NCBI RefSeq assembly: GCF_007097385.1
Contig: NZ_VJZS01000011.1
Span: 62,001-126,000 of the forward strand
Direction of reading: 5' to 3'
DNA from: Flavobacterium sp. ZT3R18
GTDB lineage: Bacteria; Bacteroidota; Bacteroidia; Flavobacteriales; Flavobacteriaceae
DNA length: 64,000 nucleotides
Position 1 is the first letter of the stretch, and the number at the start of each line of letters is the position of its first letter. The notes under the pieces were generated by a model. That model worked only from the letters and a program-made list of their open reading frames with translations. It was not told the origin of the DNA and ran no database searches. Positions 1 to 8,502 of the stretch are shown in pieces. A program made the translations under genes and the position numbers.

Positions 1-175
1 TCCCTTTATCTCCAGCACCACCGAATCTTTCACCTTCTATGTATTCAGTTTTTTTGATGTCTATCCATTCTTCGATAAATTCTTCCCAATCTTCAAATGA
101 CATATGTTCAACCATTTTAAGAGGTATAATTCTCTTGCCGAAATTGACTTGATGTGATGTTTTATAATATGTCAT
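1..175 (-). CDS. N-terminus of a putative nuclease (restriction-endonuclease-like), cut by the window edge
   Basis: An open frame begins with ATG at 175 and runs off the left edge, giving about 58 residues. It starts immediately after the TAA of the ParB-like gene (TAAATG), so the two are probably translated together. The visible part contains an amphipathic stretch (MSFEDWEEFIEEW) followed by FGGAGDKG. A GAGDKG motif shortly after such a helix occurs at the start of restriction-endonuclease-like domains of defence-associated proteins, where the next residues usually carry the first catalytic aspartate. The catalytic residues lie outside the window, so the nuclease call is an inference. It would fit the defence-like cargo of the transposon. 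Confidence 0.45.
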   Translation of the reverse strand, partial: MTYYKTSHQVNFGKRIIPLKMVEHMSFEDWEEFIEEWIDIKKTEYIEGERFGGAGDKG

Positions 176-721
176 TTAATTTGTTTTTAAGCTTACCGCG
201 AACTTCTCACTAAACGTAAATTTAGCTAAAAAGTCCTGTTCAAAAGGTTTAGATATAATTACAGGTATTTTTTCACAGTCTAGAAAATTTGCAACAGTTA
301 ATCGATGGTGTCCATCTTGTATTAAAATTAAGTTTGGTTCAGGAATATTTAGAATTATTGGAATTAAATTTTCTTCATTTTGCCAATGTATCAACACTTT
401 GGTTATCTTATTATCATTATGTTGTAAAGTCCATATAGATTTTTTACCATAAACTTTTTCTGCGTTATATTTTAAATTACTTAAAAGTTCTTTTACTTTA
501 ATCCAATAAATTTCATATTCTTCATTCTGAATGAATGTCGGTTTCTTTTCGGGTAAATTTTCGAAATCTATTTTTTCTTTTGATAAATGCCAATATGGTT
601 TTATTGAATCAGGATGGCTCTTAAGAATCTTCTTAAACTCTTTTTTTTTATTATCTCTATATTTATTCGCATTGATTCTTTTTTCTTGACTTTCTATCGA
701 ATAATAATCGTGGTAATCCAT
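176..721 (-). CDS. ParB/Srx-like domain protein
   Basis: This 181-aa protein has a lysine-rich N-terminus (residues 1-60) and no signal peptide. Near residues 132-145 it has a hydrophobic strand followed by DGHHRLTVA, which resembles the G-x-x-R box of ParB/sulfiredoxin-fold proteins (here G137, H138, H139, R140). In that fold the motif binds or hydrolyses nucleotides, or positions phosphate. Its stop codon touches the start of the putative nuclease, so the two form a transcription unit reading out of the window. Chromosome-partition ParB is unlikely, because there is no DNA-binding helix-turn-helix and the protein is short. A role as accessory factor of a defence or modification module is possible but not shown. 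Confidence 0.6.
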   Translation of the reverse strand: MDYHDYYSIESQEKRINANKYRDNKKKEFKKILKSHPDSIKPYWHLSKEKIDFENLPEKKPTFIQNEEYEIYWIKVKELLSNLKYNAEKVYGKKSIWTLQHNDNKITKVLIHWQNEENLIPIILNIPEPNLILIQDGHHRLTVANFLDCEKIPVIISKPFEQDFLAKFTFSEKFAVSLKTN

Positions 722-1345
722 GTGGTAAATTTGTAGCTAATCTGTTTATACTAGACAAAAAAACTGTAATTTGCAATAATTGGGTTGATTTCGTGTCAAA
801 AAATGGCTTTTTGCCGTTTGCTAATATAGAGTTTTTTATTACATTTTACAATGAGAATTTTAATTGTTTTTTCTAAATGTTTGTCATTCGTATTATTTTT
901 AGACTATTGTACGCTTGAGGAATTTTGAAGTCAAATTAGTGTATGATATTAATTGTAAAAGTCATATATTATTAATGTTTGAATGTTGTTTTAATATTTT
1001 TTTTGAACAGTGTTTTTTATACGTCCTTTATATATTCCTTATGCTTTAGCAATCCCCATTCCTTCTTGCTGTCTTTCTAAGATTGAATCTCTTTCCAATT
1101 CACTAATATTAGTAAGAACACTTATTATCAATTTAAAAGTTGGGTTTTCCTTCCCATTTGTTAAGCTTTCCAATCCTAGATTATCAACCTTTAATTGTTG
1201 ATTTTCCAAACAAAGCTATTAATCTATCTTCTGGAGTGAAATATATTGGCATATTTTGATTTTAAAATGCATTTTTAGCAAAGTTGATTTCAGTATAATT
1301 ATCTAATATAAAAGTATATGGTTATATAGATAAGTCTTTAATAAT
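722..1345. other. Intergenic region with a recombinase remnant
   Basis: No intact gene is visible in these 624 bases. The right half holds the decayed serine recombinase described separately. Bases 960-1000 are nearly pure A+T. A very short minus-strand frame just upstream of the remnant (about 1253-1187) reads MPIYFTPEDRLIALFGK and may be the end of another broken gene. Confidence 0.5.
1003..1200 (-). pseudogene. Decayed fragment of a serine recombinase (resolvase)
   Basis: Read on the minus strand, this stretch translates to a piece starting KVDNLGLESLTNGKENPTF and continuing through ISELERDSILERQQEG. It closely matches the central part of the intact recombinase at 6413-7024, and the DNA similarity is evident by eye. 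An in-frame TAA at 1041-1039 interrupts it within GIAKA*GIYKGR. Both the catalytic N-terminus (YxRVS) and the C-terminal helix-turn-helix are missing. It is in the same orientation as the intact copy, so the pair brackets the two cargo genes between 1346 and 6257. Confidence 0.85.
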
Positions 1346-2425
1346 TTATTTTATGATTACTTCGATCTCAAAACTTCTACCGTGAGTATGTATCTTTAGA
1401 GTTCCCTTTGTGCCAATGTTTGACAGTAGTTTTCCACCAGTTAATCGAACATAGGTTCCATCTCCATTTATTTTTTTTATTAAAAGACATTCATGGCTAG
1501 GCAAATTCGGATCGTTTATTGTAATATTTTCATAAGATAATGTAATATTATTTAAACTTATCGATAAATAATGGGAATGCATATAGGTGTTATTATTCTC
1601 GTTCCACACTTGTTTTGAAACTATTCCAGTTAGGTTAATATCTATGAATTCATTTTCATTTAGATTAATTGATACTTTTCCTTTACTGTCTGTCTTTAAT
1701 TTAGATGGGTCAGATGAGTCAATCGATAGTTTGTCAATAATTTCTATATTGTCAATTGCATTTACTTCAAATGTTGTTATCAACATTTTCTCAAGTATTT
1801 TTCGATCACTTTCTGGAATATTAACATCAATTAAATTTTTATTTAATCGAACATTCAATTGGACAGAATATTTACCAGCTGTTCTTGCCCTAACCATAAT
1901 CGCATGAGGTGGATTACTTTCAGGTTTATTTTTATTATAACCCGCTGCAATACCATCTACTTCATTAGCAACAACAAAAGGATAATTAAAGGGTTGATTA
2001 TTAAAATGGTTTCCAAACAATAGTATTTCATATGTACAGTAATAGTCGTTAATACCATTCATATTTGGTGTCAGCGGACATATTAATTTCCCGTCTTCAT
2101 TATAGGCATAAACAAAAACACTGCTATCGGAAGGTTTGATTGTGACTGATGGAGGATCTCCACTTATATGTTTTCTAAAATTATCAAAAAGTGAGCCTTG
2201 AAATGGGCTTGTATGAACAGTTAGTATGTTTGGAATAACCACGAGTTTATTTGGGACTAGTTCCTTTAAATTCGTCACTTTATTGAATCTGTCAAAAATC
2301 GGTTCTACAAATTGATAATTGCATTTGTCTTTAAGGTATTCATAATAATTACTGGCTTGAATTAAGTTATTATTTCCTAACGCATTTCCAATTTCACCTA
2401 TTCCGACTGGGTTTAAATAAATCAT
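1346..2425 (-). CDS. Hypothetical protein, second gene of a putative two-gene defence unit
   Basis: This 359-aa protein was not recognised. It has no signal peptide or membrane segment. The N-terminal third is mixed helix and loop (MIYLNPVGIGEIGNALG at the start). The second half alternates short hydrophobic strands with polar turns (for example TAGKYSVQLNVRL, KGKVSINLNENEFIDINLTG and GTLKIHTHGRSFEIEVI at the end), which suggests beta-sandwich domains. It starts only 37 bases after the stop of the 1264-aa gene on the same strand, so the two are probably cotranscribed. The pairing suggests it works with that protein, but no function can be assigned from sequence. Confidence 0.7.
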   Translation of the reverse strand: MIYLNPVGIGEIGNALGNNNLIQASNYYEYLKDKCNYQFVEPIFDRFNKVTNLKELVPNKLVVIPNILTVHTSPFQGSLFDNFRKHISGDPPSVTIKPSDSSVFVYAYNEDGKLICPLTPNMNGINDYYCTYEILLFGNHFNNQPFNYPFVVANEVDGIAAGYNKNKPESNPPHAIMVRARTAGKYSVQLNVRLNKNLIDVNIPESDRKILEKMLITTFEVNAIDNIEIIDKLSIDSSDPSKLKTDSKGKVSINLNENEFIDINLTGIVSKQVWNENNNTYMHSHYLSISLNNITLSYENITINDPNLPSHECLLIKKINGDGTYVRLTGGKLLSNIGTKGTLKIHTHGRSFEIEVIIK

Positions 2426-2462
2426 GTTTTGTTTTTTTAATTATGATTTTTAAGATGTCTCA

Positions 2463-5400
2463 TTAATATTCTAATCGATCTCTCTCGGCCTGATCATCTT
2501 GATGTTTTGCATCCTGAAGATATCCAAAGGCAATCTGGTTAAAAATTTCAGAAAGATTGGGATGCTTGAATTTATGTAAGTCGGCCAGTTTTTTAAAATG
2601 GGCAGCATTATCTCTTTCGATAGTGCCTCCATCAAATGGTCCTCTAGAAGTAAATCCTCTTTTATTTGTTACGGCTATCGAAAAATTATCTTTAAGGCCC
2701 TTGGTGTTTATTCTCTCAATAACTTCACTGATTTCATCAGGTGGCCAATAGTCTTTATTGGCCTCAGAAAATTGTGCAAGTAACTTTCCTATCTGCATAT
2801 CAGCCATCTCAATGCGATCTGCTTCTTCTGCCAACTGTCTTACAGCATCTATCCATACGTTTAATTGATCAGGATTGATGGTATTGTCTTTTTGAATGCC
2901 TGGTATAGTTTTGAAATCATTGAAAAGTTGGTAACCTTGTTCAGCAAAGCTCTTCAACGCTTCTGGGGAAAGTACTTTTCTTTCTTCTTCCTTTCGTTTA
3001 TCATCCTTTGGCATATATGACCATTTAAGAATTTCTATAAAAAATTCAGGGCTTTCGGCCAATTCCTGATGTAAATATTTGGGTTTGTATTCAGAGCCGT
3101 ATGACCCGAGAATCTTCAGGTAAAGCCATTCAAGTTTTATTAAAGCTTCATGATTGAGATCTTCTCTTTTTTCCAGTGTTTTAAACAAACTGGAGACTTC
3201 ATGTTCCCTAAGAAAATTTTGTTCTAAAGATTCTTCGGTGGCAGCTCGATGTAAAATTTCTGTTAATAACTCTGTAGGAAGATCCCCTTTAATCATATAG
3301 GCTGTATTTATTGCAGTAATAAATCTTTTATAGTACAGCAAGTAATTCATACCGATTATTTTTTCTTCAACGGAAATATGATAAAATCGGGGATAGATAG
3401 AGTGCCAATAAGTTTGTTTTAGAGTATTGGTGGTATGCTCTATAAAATCCCATAACTCCTTAGAAGGATATAAAGGAATAAAGAATTGTGCCAACTGTTC
3501 ATCCTCGAAACCTTCTTTTTGTAATTTTTTAAATATTTCAAATGCCCAATCTAGTCCATCTTTTATGACCTTAATCTCTACAAAGCGATGTACTATATCC
3601 AAATTGGGCTCTTCTTTTTTTAATACGCACAGTACAGCAAGAATTTCAGCTTCTCCCTGAAGTATTACAGCCAATGTTTCCCCTATACTTCTTGAACTGT
3701 CAGGTGTATTTGCTAATTCTATAGCTTTGTCTAAGCCAATGGTATCGATTATTATTTCTAATGCTTCAATTCTTACTTCTTCTATTCTTTTAAAACGTTT
3801 CTGATATTGATCTTCATCATCCTCTTCGCGAAATTTTCCATCAGGAAAATCAACGTGAAAAGAGTCGAAGAGCCATTTGTATTTTAGTACTATATCATCA
3901 GGTTCTAAGGTATCATATAGAGTCTGGTAGCGTGCTAAAATGTCGTCAGATAGAGACCAATCTGCTGTTGGGTAAGATCTATGATGATAAAGAATTTTTC
4001 TGGTTTTATCCCTTGCCAGAGTGCTGTTTTTTGGTATTTGTGAACTGGCCTTTTCAATAAATGATAGCATTTTTTCACTATCCTCGTAAGACGTCATTAT
4101 TGCTGAATGTCCGATGAGTTGGGCAAGCTTTTCGTCGGTGCCATCAAATAGTTCCAGCAAAAGGTCCACTACCACCGAATAGGTTGCATAAATTTCGCCA
4201 TAGGTATAGTTTAAGTTAATGTTTTTGTCAAAGAGTCTCCATCTCATTTTATGGGTCGGACTTGCACTTCCGTGATTTTCCGGCAATAGTTTAGTGAGAA
4301 GTTTCCAGCCTTCTTTTTTTTCTTTTCTTACGGCTGTTTTTAGTATTTCCATGCGTTCTTCAAAAGGAGTAAGTGTTTGAAAATGCCATGGTTTGTAAAT
4401 TTCAATTAGACTATTGCTAGGCCTGTTCACAAGATTGCCTCCCGGATCTAGCTCAGATAGTTTGAGTAAAATTATAGTCGAATCATAAAAATACTCAGGA
4501 AGCCATGCCAATCCTTCTAGTGCCCAAAGCAGTCCAGTATGATTGCTAGATTCACCCAAGAAACCTTTTTTACTTTTGAACATAGATATAATTGTAGGAT
4601 CTTCCATTTGTAAAGAATGGTATACTGCTTTTAAAAAACTGTTTGGTGATGCCTCTGAAATTAAAGGTAACTTTTGATCCAGTGTAATCCATTGCTCACC
4701 AGTTGCATTGTATAGCAACTTATCAATTAACACATCTACCCACAATTCAGGCTTCTGTAATTTGGAAAGCTTTAAGCCATCTCCGTATTGGCTAATGAGT
4801 ATTAGTGATTGTATTAGCCCTTCTTTTGCCCAGCTCGAATATTTTTTTGGTTTGCTAAAAGGATGTATAATATATATTGTACCATCATTGTTATCTTCTT
4901 GGTTGTCTGTATTTTGATAGATCAATAAAAAAGATTCTGCAAGTAGTTTAAAATCATTTTCAGTTAAAGAGCCGGATAAACTATCCCATAGATCGAGTGG
5001 TGAAGTTAATCTCCAGGTATCACCAATTTGTAATAAAGGAGAATCTTCCAAGTTTTTCCATCGGGTTAGAATTTCGAGATAGTTGTCAAAAGGTATGCCT
5101 GATAATTTTTCCAATATTTCGCGATCTCCAATATTGTTGCTGTTCCATCTTCCAAGAAGAAGGGCAGGTACTATATCTCTTAGATTTTCATTTTTAAACC
5201 ATACTGCGTTGTTTTGCGGGAATTTTAATAATCTGCGTAAATGAGCGATATCTCGGCCGGCTTCTTTGGAGAAGCGTTCAGCACTTTCTCTAGTTAATCC
5301 CATTTCTACTAAACCCTCAACCTGCCCCTCTTTTACGATGGTCGGTAATGTGATGAGCTCAAGATTATAAGTATCATCGCCCCCTAGTGGAACTATAACA

Positions 5401-6257
5401 TGGTGACCAGTTAGTACTGCAGCATATAAAGGTGTTGTGTCTTCAAATTTAGGAATTAAGTTTAAGGGAGTTCGATTGGCATTTGTATGCAAGGCTCTAT
5501 AATTTCCATCTGTATCAACCAATAAGGTTTTTGAAAAGAAACGATCACTATGATCTGTAGGCAATTGTTTTGCAGTTGCTATTATAAAAGCCATCGCCTC
5601 GGTTTTGGTTTTTGCTTTGACGGCTTTAATTCCAGGTATGTCAATTAAAAAGGTAGTAAGTCTTTCCATTTCTAATTCTCTTCCCGAAGTGATAATTTGT
5701 GGAGGTAATTTACCTAGGGGACCCGCAGACCATTCTAGCCAAAATTGTTCTGCTGTGAGTACTCCTTCAAAAGGTACAATGCCAAGATGCACAGCAAACC
5801 ATCTGGCGACTGCGGACGAATTATCTAACCATTGCGTTAGATCTACAGAATCATAAACCCGGATATCTTTCCATATTCCTTCGTCTAATTTAGCTTGTTT
5901 CCATTTATCTTTTTTTGTCCAAAGTCTAGGTGTTACAAATATAAAGGTACATTCTGATTGCGGATATCCTAGTGGATCTGCTGTTCTTTTTTCATAATCT
6001 TCATCTGCCTTTCCTTTAGGACCAAGATCCGTTCCAAATTCCCATAAAGATATTCCTGCTGGTACAAAAGATCTACCTTCATCAGATTCAACTATTCCAT
6101 CCCAACCCCCAAGATAAGAAGCACTGCCATATGGAATGTTTATAAAAGCGCTTGAAGATGCGGTTGCATTGACTAATTTTGAAATTAAGTAAGGAAAATT
6201 TCCTTTGGAATCTATGGCATCTGCCCATTGTTCAATGTTTTTTCTGTCAATTTTCAT
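2463..6257 (-). CDS. Large protein with restriction-endonuclease-like N-terminus and degenerate NTPase-like region; probable defence protein
   Basis: 1264 aa, soluble. Residues about 45-90 carry a pattern typical of PD-(D/E)XK nucleases: GWDG (D53), then LWEFGT (E73), then a lysine-rich segment with K81 and K83. Next comes a strand-rich stretch TFIFVTPRLW (104-113) and a VYDSVDLTQWL segment (134-144). From GRELEMERL (192) the layout resembles NTPase domains of STAND-like defence proteins, but the expected Walker A GKT is replaced by KAKTKTEAMAF, so ATP binding is doubtful. The rest (about 430-1264) is helical and repeat-like, as in sensor regions of large defence proteins. I recognise the N-terminal layout from similar very large proteins in other bacteria, but cannot name the family. 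It leads a probable operon with the 359-aa gene and lies in transposon cargo. Confidence 0.65.
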   Translation of the reverse strand: MKIDRKNIEQWADAIDSKGNFPYLISKLVNATASSSAFINIPYGSASYLGGWDGIVESDEGRSFVPAGISLWEFGTDLGPKGKADEDYEKRTADPLGYPQSECTFIFVTPRLWTKKDKWKQAKLDEGIWKDIRVYDSVDLTQWLDNSSAVARWFAVHLGIVPFEGVLTAEQFWLEWSAGPLGKLPPQIITSGRELEMERLTTFLIDIPGIKAVKAKTKTEAMAFIIATAKQLPTDHSDRFFSKTLLVDTDGNYRALHTNANRTPLNLIPKFEDTTPLYAAVLTGHHVIVPLGGDDTYNLELITLPTIVKEGQVEGLVEMGLTRESAERFSKEAGRDIAHLRRLLKFPQNNAVWFKNENLRDIVPALLLGRWNSNNIGDREILEKLSGIPFDNYLEILTRWKNLEDSPLLQIGDTWRLTSPLDLWDSLSGSLTENDFKLLAESFLLIYQNTDNQEDNNDGTIYIIHPFSKPKKYSSWAKEGLIQSLILISQYGDGLKLSKLQKPELWVDVLIDKLLYNATGEQWITLDQKLPLISEASPNSFLKAVYHSLQMEDPTIISMFKSKKGFLGESSNHTGLLWALEGLAWLPEYFYDSTIILLKLSELDPGGNLVNRPSNSLIEIYKPWHFQTLTPFEERMEILKTAVRKEKKEGWKLLTKLLPENHGSASPTHKMRWRLFDKNINLNYTYGEIYATYSVVVDLLLELFDGTDEKLAQLIGHSAIMTSYEDSEKMLSFIEKASSQIPKNSTLARDKTRKILYHHRSYPTADWSLSDDILARYQTLYDTLEPDDIVLKYKWLFDSFHVDFPDGKFREEDDEDQYQKRFKRIEEVRIEALEIIIDTIGLDKAIELANTPDSSRSIGETLAVILQGEAEILAVLCVLKKEEPNLDIVHRFVEIKVIKDGLDWAFEIFKKLQKEGFEDEQLAQFFIPLYPSKELWDFIEHTTNTLKQTYWHSIYPRFYHISVEEKIIGMNYLLYYKRFITAINTAYMIKGDLPTELLTEILHRAATEESLEQNFLREHEVSSLFKTLEKREDLNHEALIKLEWLYLKILGSYGSEYKPKYLHQELAESPEFFIEILKWSYMPKDDKRKEEERKVLSPEALKSFAEQGYQLFNDFKTIPGIQKDNTINPDQLNVWIDAVRQLAEEADRIEMADMQIGKLLAQFSEANKDYWPPDEISEVIERINTKGLKDNFSIAVTNKRGFTSRGPFDGGTIERDNAAHFKKLADLHKFKHPNLSEIFNQIAFGYLQDAKHQDDQAERDRLEY

Positions 6258-6312
6258 GCGTGGAGATCTACGAAGGTTAGATTTAAATCAACTTAGAGTT
6301 ATTTGATTCATC

Positions 6313-6320
6313 CAAATTTA
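6313..6320 (-). promoter_or_regulatory. Candidate -7 box upstream of the 1264-aa gene
   Basis: On the minus strand this reads TAAATTTG, matching the Bacteroidota -7 consensus TAnnTTTG, about 56 bases before the ATG at 6257. No TTG sits at the ideal upstream distance. A tandem 12-base repeat (ATTCGTAATTAA twice, about 6339-6363) lies just upstream and could be a regulator site. Confidence 0.4.
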
Positions 6321-6412
6321 AAGAATTATCTCTACTATTCGTAATTAAATTCGTAATTAAAAGAGAGTTATCTATTTCTCAGTCTAATTGAATATTAAGC
6401 TTGATAAAAAAG

Positions 6413-7024
6413 CTATCTTCCCACTTGTTGTGTTATCAATTTTTTTACCTTTTGCACTGTATTCTTTGAGCAATCAGTAAGTTTTGCTATTTCTAATAAC
6501 GTTGGTGGAGATTTTTTACTTAAGTAATTTACAACCATAGGGTATTTGGCAAGAAATTTTTCAGAGGATTCAACAGTATCTTTAGCCCGTCCTTTATATG
6601 TCCCTTTAGCTTTAGCAATTGCAATGCCTTCCTGCTGCCTTTCTAAGATGGAATTTCTTTCCATTTCGCTAATATTAGCAAGTACACTTACTATTAATTT
6701 AAATGTTGGATTTTCGTTCCCATTTGTTAAGCTTTCCAACCCCAGATTGTCAACCTTCAAACATACATTTTGTAAATGCAATTTCTCAATAGTTTGGAGA
6801 ACATCTAAAGTATTGCGTCCTAATCTGTCAATGCTTGATATGCTAACATAATTAATTCTTTTATCCAAAATATCTTTTAATAATTTAGAAGCTTGTGATC
6901 TTTTTGAAAATGGAGTTGATCCACTTATTTTATCAATATAAATGATCTCATTTTGATGTTGCTTTTCGAATTGTCTTTCTATTTTCTGATTGAGTGTTGA
7001 TACTCTAATGTAACGTGCTTTCAT
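6413..7024 (-). CDS. Serine recombinase (resolvase/invertase family)
   Basis: 203 aa, a normal length for a small serine resolvase. The start YIRVSTLNQ carries the nucleophile S9 and R7. IDRLGRN, and the segment from ISEMERNSILERQQEG to KGRAKD, are the conserved catalytic-domain and E-helix motifs. Residues about 160-203 form the C-terminal helix-turn-helix (LLEIAKLTDCSKNTVQKVKK). The protein cuts and rejoins DNA at paired inverted-repeat sites. A perfect 24-base palindrome lies about 90 bases upstream of its start and may be its site. It is probably cargo within the Tn7-like element, used for cointegrate resolution or cassette movement. A broken second copy is present at 1003-1200. Confidence 0.92.
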   Translation of the reverse strand: MKARYIRVSTLNQKIERQFEKQHQNEIIYIDKISGSTPFSKRSQASKLLKDILDKRINYVSISSIDRLGRNTLDVLQTIEKLHLQNVCLKVDNLGLESLTNGNENPTFKLIVSVLANISEMERNSILERQQEGIAIAKAKGTYKGRAKDTVESSEKFLAKYPMVVNYLSKKSPPTLLEIAKLTDCSKNTVQKVKKLITQQVGR

Positions 7025-7037
7025 TTAATTAATAGGT

Positions 7038-7045
7038 CAAATTTA
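7038..7045 (-). promoter_or_regulatory. Candidate -7 box of the serine recombinase gene
   Basis: The minus strand reads TAAATTTG (consensus TAnnTTTG), 14 bases before the ATG at 7024, which leaves a very short leader. The -33 TTG is not evident. Confidence 0.35.
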
Positions 7046-7111
7046 GGGTAGGTATATTTGGTATGTTCTCGAATTAGTGAATCCGTTAAGTAAATATACG
7101 AATAACAGGTT

Positions 7112-7135
7112 AATATTAGACTATAGTCTAATATT
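7112..7135. repeat. Perfect 24-base palindrome, candidate recombinase site or operator
   Basis: The left half is AATATTAGACTA and the right half is its exact reverse complement, with no spacer. It lies between the divergently transcribed recombinase (starts 7024) and the coiled-coil gene (starts 7237). Size and position fit a dimer-binding site, either a resolution (res) half-site for the recombinase or an operator for either gene. It could also be a chance AT-rich palindrome, but 12 perfect pairs make that less likely. Confidence 0.5.
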
Positions 7136-7236
7136 GGGTATCTAAAATGAACTTATTTGGACTTTTAATGGTTTTTACATTTTATTAATAAGAATTTATT
7201 GTAAATTAGCTTGCGTAACCAAAAGACACTTTAATT

Positions 7237-8103
7237 ATGAAAAAGAAATTATTGCTAATTGTATTTATCTCCCTTTCAATTAATTGTTATTCTCAAGAGA
7301 AAGATGCAGAAACAAAACGTAAAGAGGCAGAAGCAAACGTTAAAGAGGCAGAATACCTAGAAAAAACTGCACAGTTAAATTTAGATGCCGAGAGAATAAA
7401 AAAAAAGAGTGAAGAGAATAAAAAGGAAGCAGAAAGTTTAGCAAACGAACGTTTATTAAAAACTGAAGAAAATAAAACGGCAGAAGAAAAAGAAAAATTA
7501 AAAACTGAAATCGCAAAGTATAAAACTGAAAGAGCTAAGTTTGAAGTTGAAAAAGCTAAATACAAAACAAATTTGGTTAATAATGTTGATACATTGAATC
7601 CCAATGAATCTAAAAAATATTTCGCAAGAGTTATAACTACAAACTTTTCCGTTCCACTTGCACGATTTAATTTTACAAAAACTATACCTGAAGATATATC
7701 CAAACCTGAAGTTAAATCCAAGAAAGGTGAAATCACATTATTTACTTCAATTGGTGCAGGAATCAGTTATAATTACGGGGTCTACCGCGCTACTACAAAT
7801 GGTAATAGCGAAATCGTAAATGAAGAATTTACGAACATTATTGGAGCTCAAATTGGGTTCTTATTTTCAGCTGGAACAGGGGAGGATACCAAAAATGTAT
7901 TTGCCCCCGTTCTAAATATTGTTCTTTTAGATTTTCAAGTTGGTTTAGGTTATGAATTAGGAAATGTTAATATAAATCAAAAAAGAACTTTTGTAACTCT
8001 ATCATACGCTATTCCACTTTACAAACTAACCAAAACAGGTTTCTATATATTAAAGAAAAGGCCAGCATTACCAATTGAAACCAACGATTTTATTAAAGTT
8101 TAA
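7237..8103 (+). CDS. Exported protein with coiled coil and a C-terminal barrel-like region, function unknown
   Basis: 288 aa. Residues 1-19 are a signal peptide (MKKKLLLIVFISLSINCYSQ) of the flavobacterial type ending in SQ. Residues about 20-112 are almost pure Lys/Glu/Ala heptads with repeating units such as KRKEAEANVKEAEY, a long coiled coil. After a short linker, residues about 126-288 alternate hydrophobic and polar residues (FTSIGAGISYNYGVY, NIIGAQIGFLFSAG, VGLGYELGNV) as in small outer-membrane barrels. It would be exported to the periplasm and perhaps anchored in the outer membrane. It stands alone, divergent from the recombinase, with its own terminator. I know no named family for it. 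Confidence 0.75.
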   Translation: MKKKLLLIVFISLSINCYSQEKDAETKRKEAEANVKEAEYLEKTAQLNLDAERIKKKSEENKKEAESLANERLLKTEENKTAEEKEKLKTEIAKYKTERAKFEVEKAKYKTNLVNNVDTLNPNESKKYFARVITTNFSVPLARFNFTKTIPEDISKPEVKSKKGEITLFTSIGAGISYNYGVYRATTNGNSEIVNEEFTNIIGAQIGFLFSAGTGEDTKNVFAPVLNIVLLDFQVGLGYELGNVNINQKRTFVTLSYAIPLYKLTKTGFYILKKRPALPIETNDFIKV

Positions 8104-8502
8104 GACAACTATAACAGAAACAATAGAAGGGTATCTTAATTGTTACCCTTTTCTATTTCATCTAAGATTAACAAACATTTTGAACAAAGGGAAAAAACAT
8201 GGTGTATTTAAGTACTAATATAACCTACAGTATTTTATATAACTGTATTGTTGAAGTATTTTGGAATAAGCAAAATGGAATAATTTAATAACCATTTACT
8301 ATGATTTTTTAAAAACCTTTAGAAGTTTTAAAGTTAAATATAGCGGTTGTATAAATTCTAATGAAAACAGAGAATGAGCGGATATATGTTATGAAACCTT
8401 TTTAGAGGATAATCGAAAATGGCTAAAAAAAAATTACAAGAAATTTTTTATCACTAAAAATATTATCATATTTGTTTGTAATTATAATACAAATATTTAA
8501 GA
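8104..8502. other. Intergenic region between the coiled-coil gene and tnsE
   Basis: Apart from the terminator at 8127-8154, nothing could be supported in these 399 AT-rich bases. No transposon end, promoter with both boxes, or open frame was recognised. Confidence 0.5.
8127..8154 (+). terminator. Rho-independent-type terminator of the coiled-coil gene
   Basis: Stem AAGGGTA (8127-8133) pairs with TACCCTT (8144-8150), loop of 10 bases, followed by TTCT. It lies 24 bases after the stop codon. Confidence 0.7.

Noticed and set aside
846..858. TTACAATGAGAAT resembles the right-end repeat in inverted orientation, so might be the left transposon end.
   Set aside because: The spacing inside the motif is wrong (seven bases missing), there is no TGT terminus with GGAGG beside it, and no comM sequence lies to its left.
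1010..1201. Plus-strand 63-codon open frame.
   Set aside because: It is the antisense of the decayed recombinase; a matching shadow frame exists opposite the intact copy at 6546-6851.
7199..7209. TGTAAATTAGC resembles the transposon terminus TGTAAATTACA.
   Set aside because: No repeated inner sites follow and it lies between two cargo genes; chance in AT-rich DNA.
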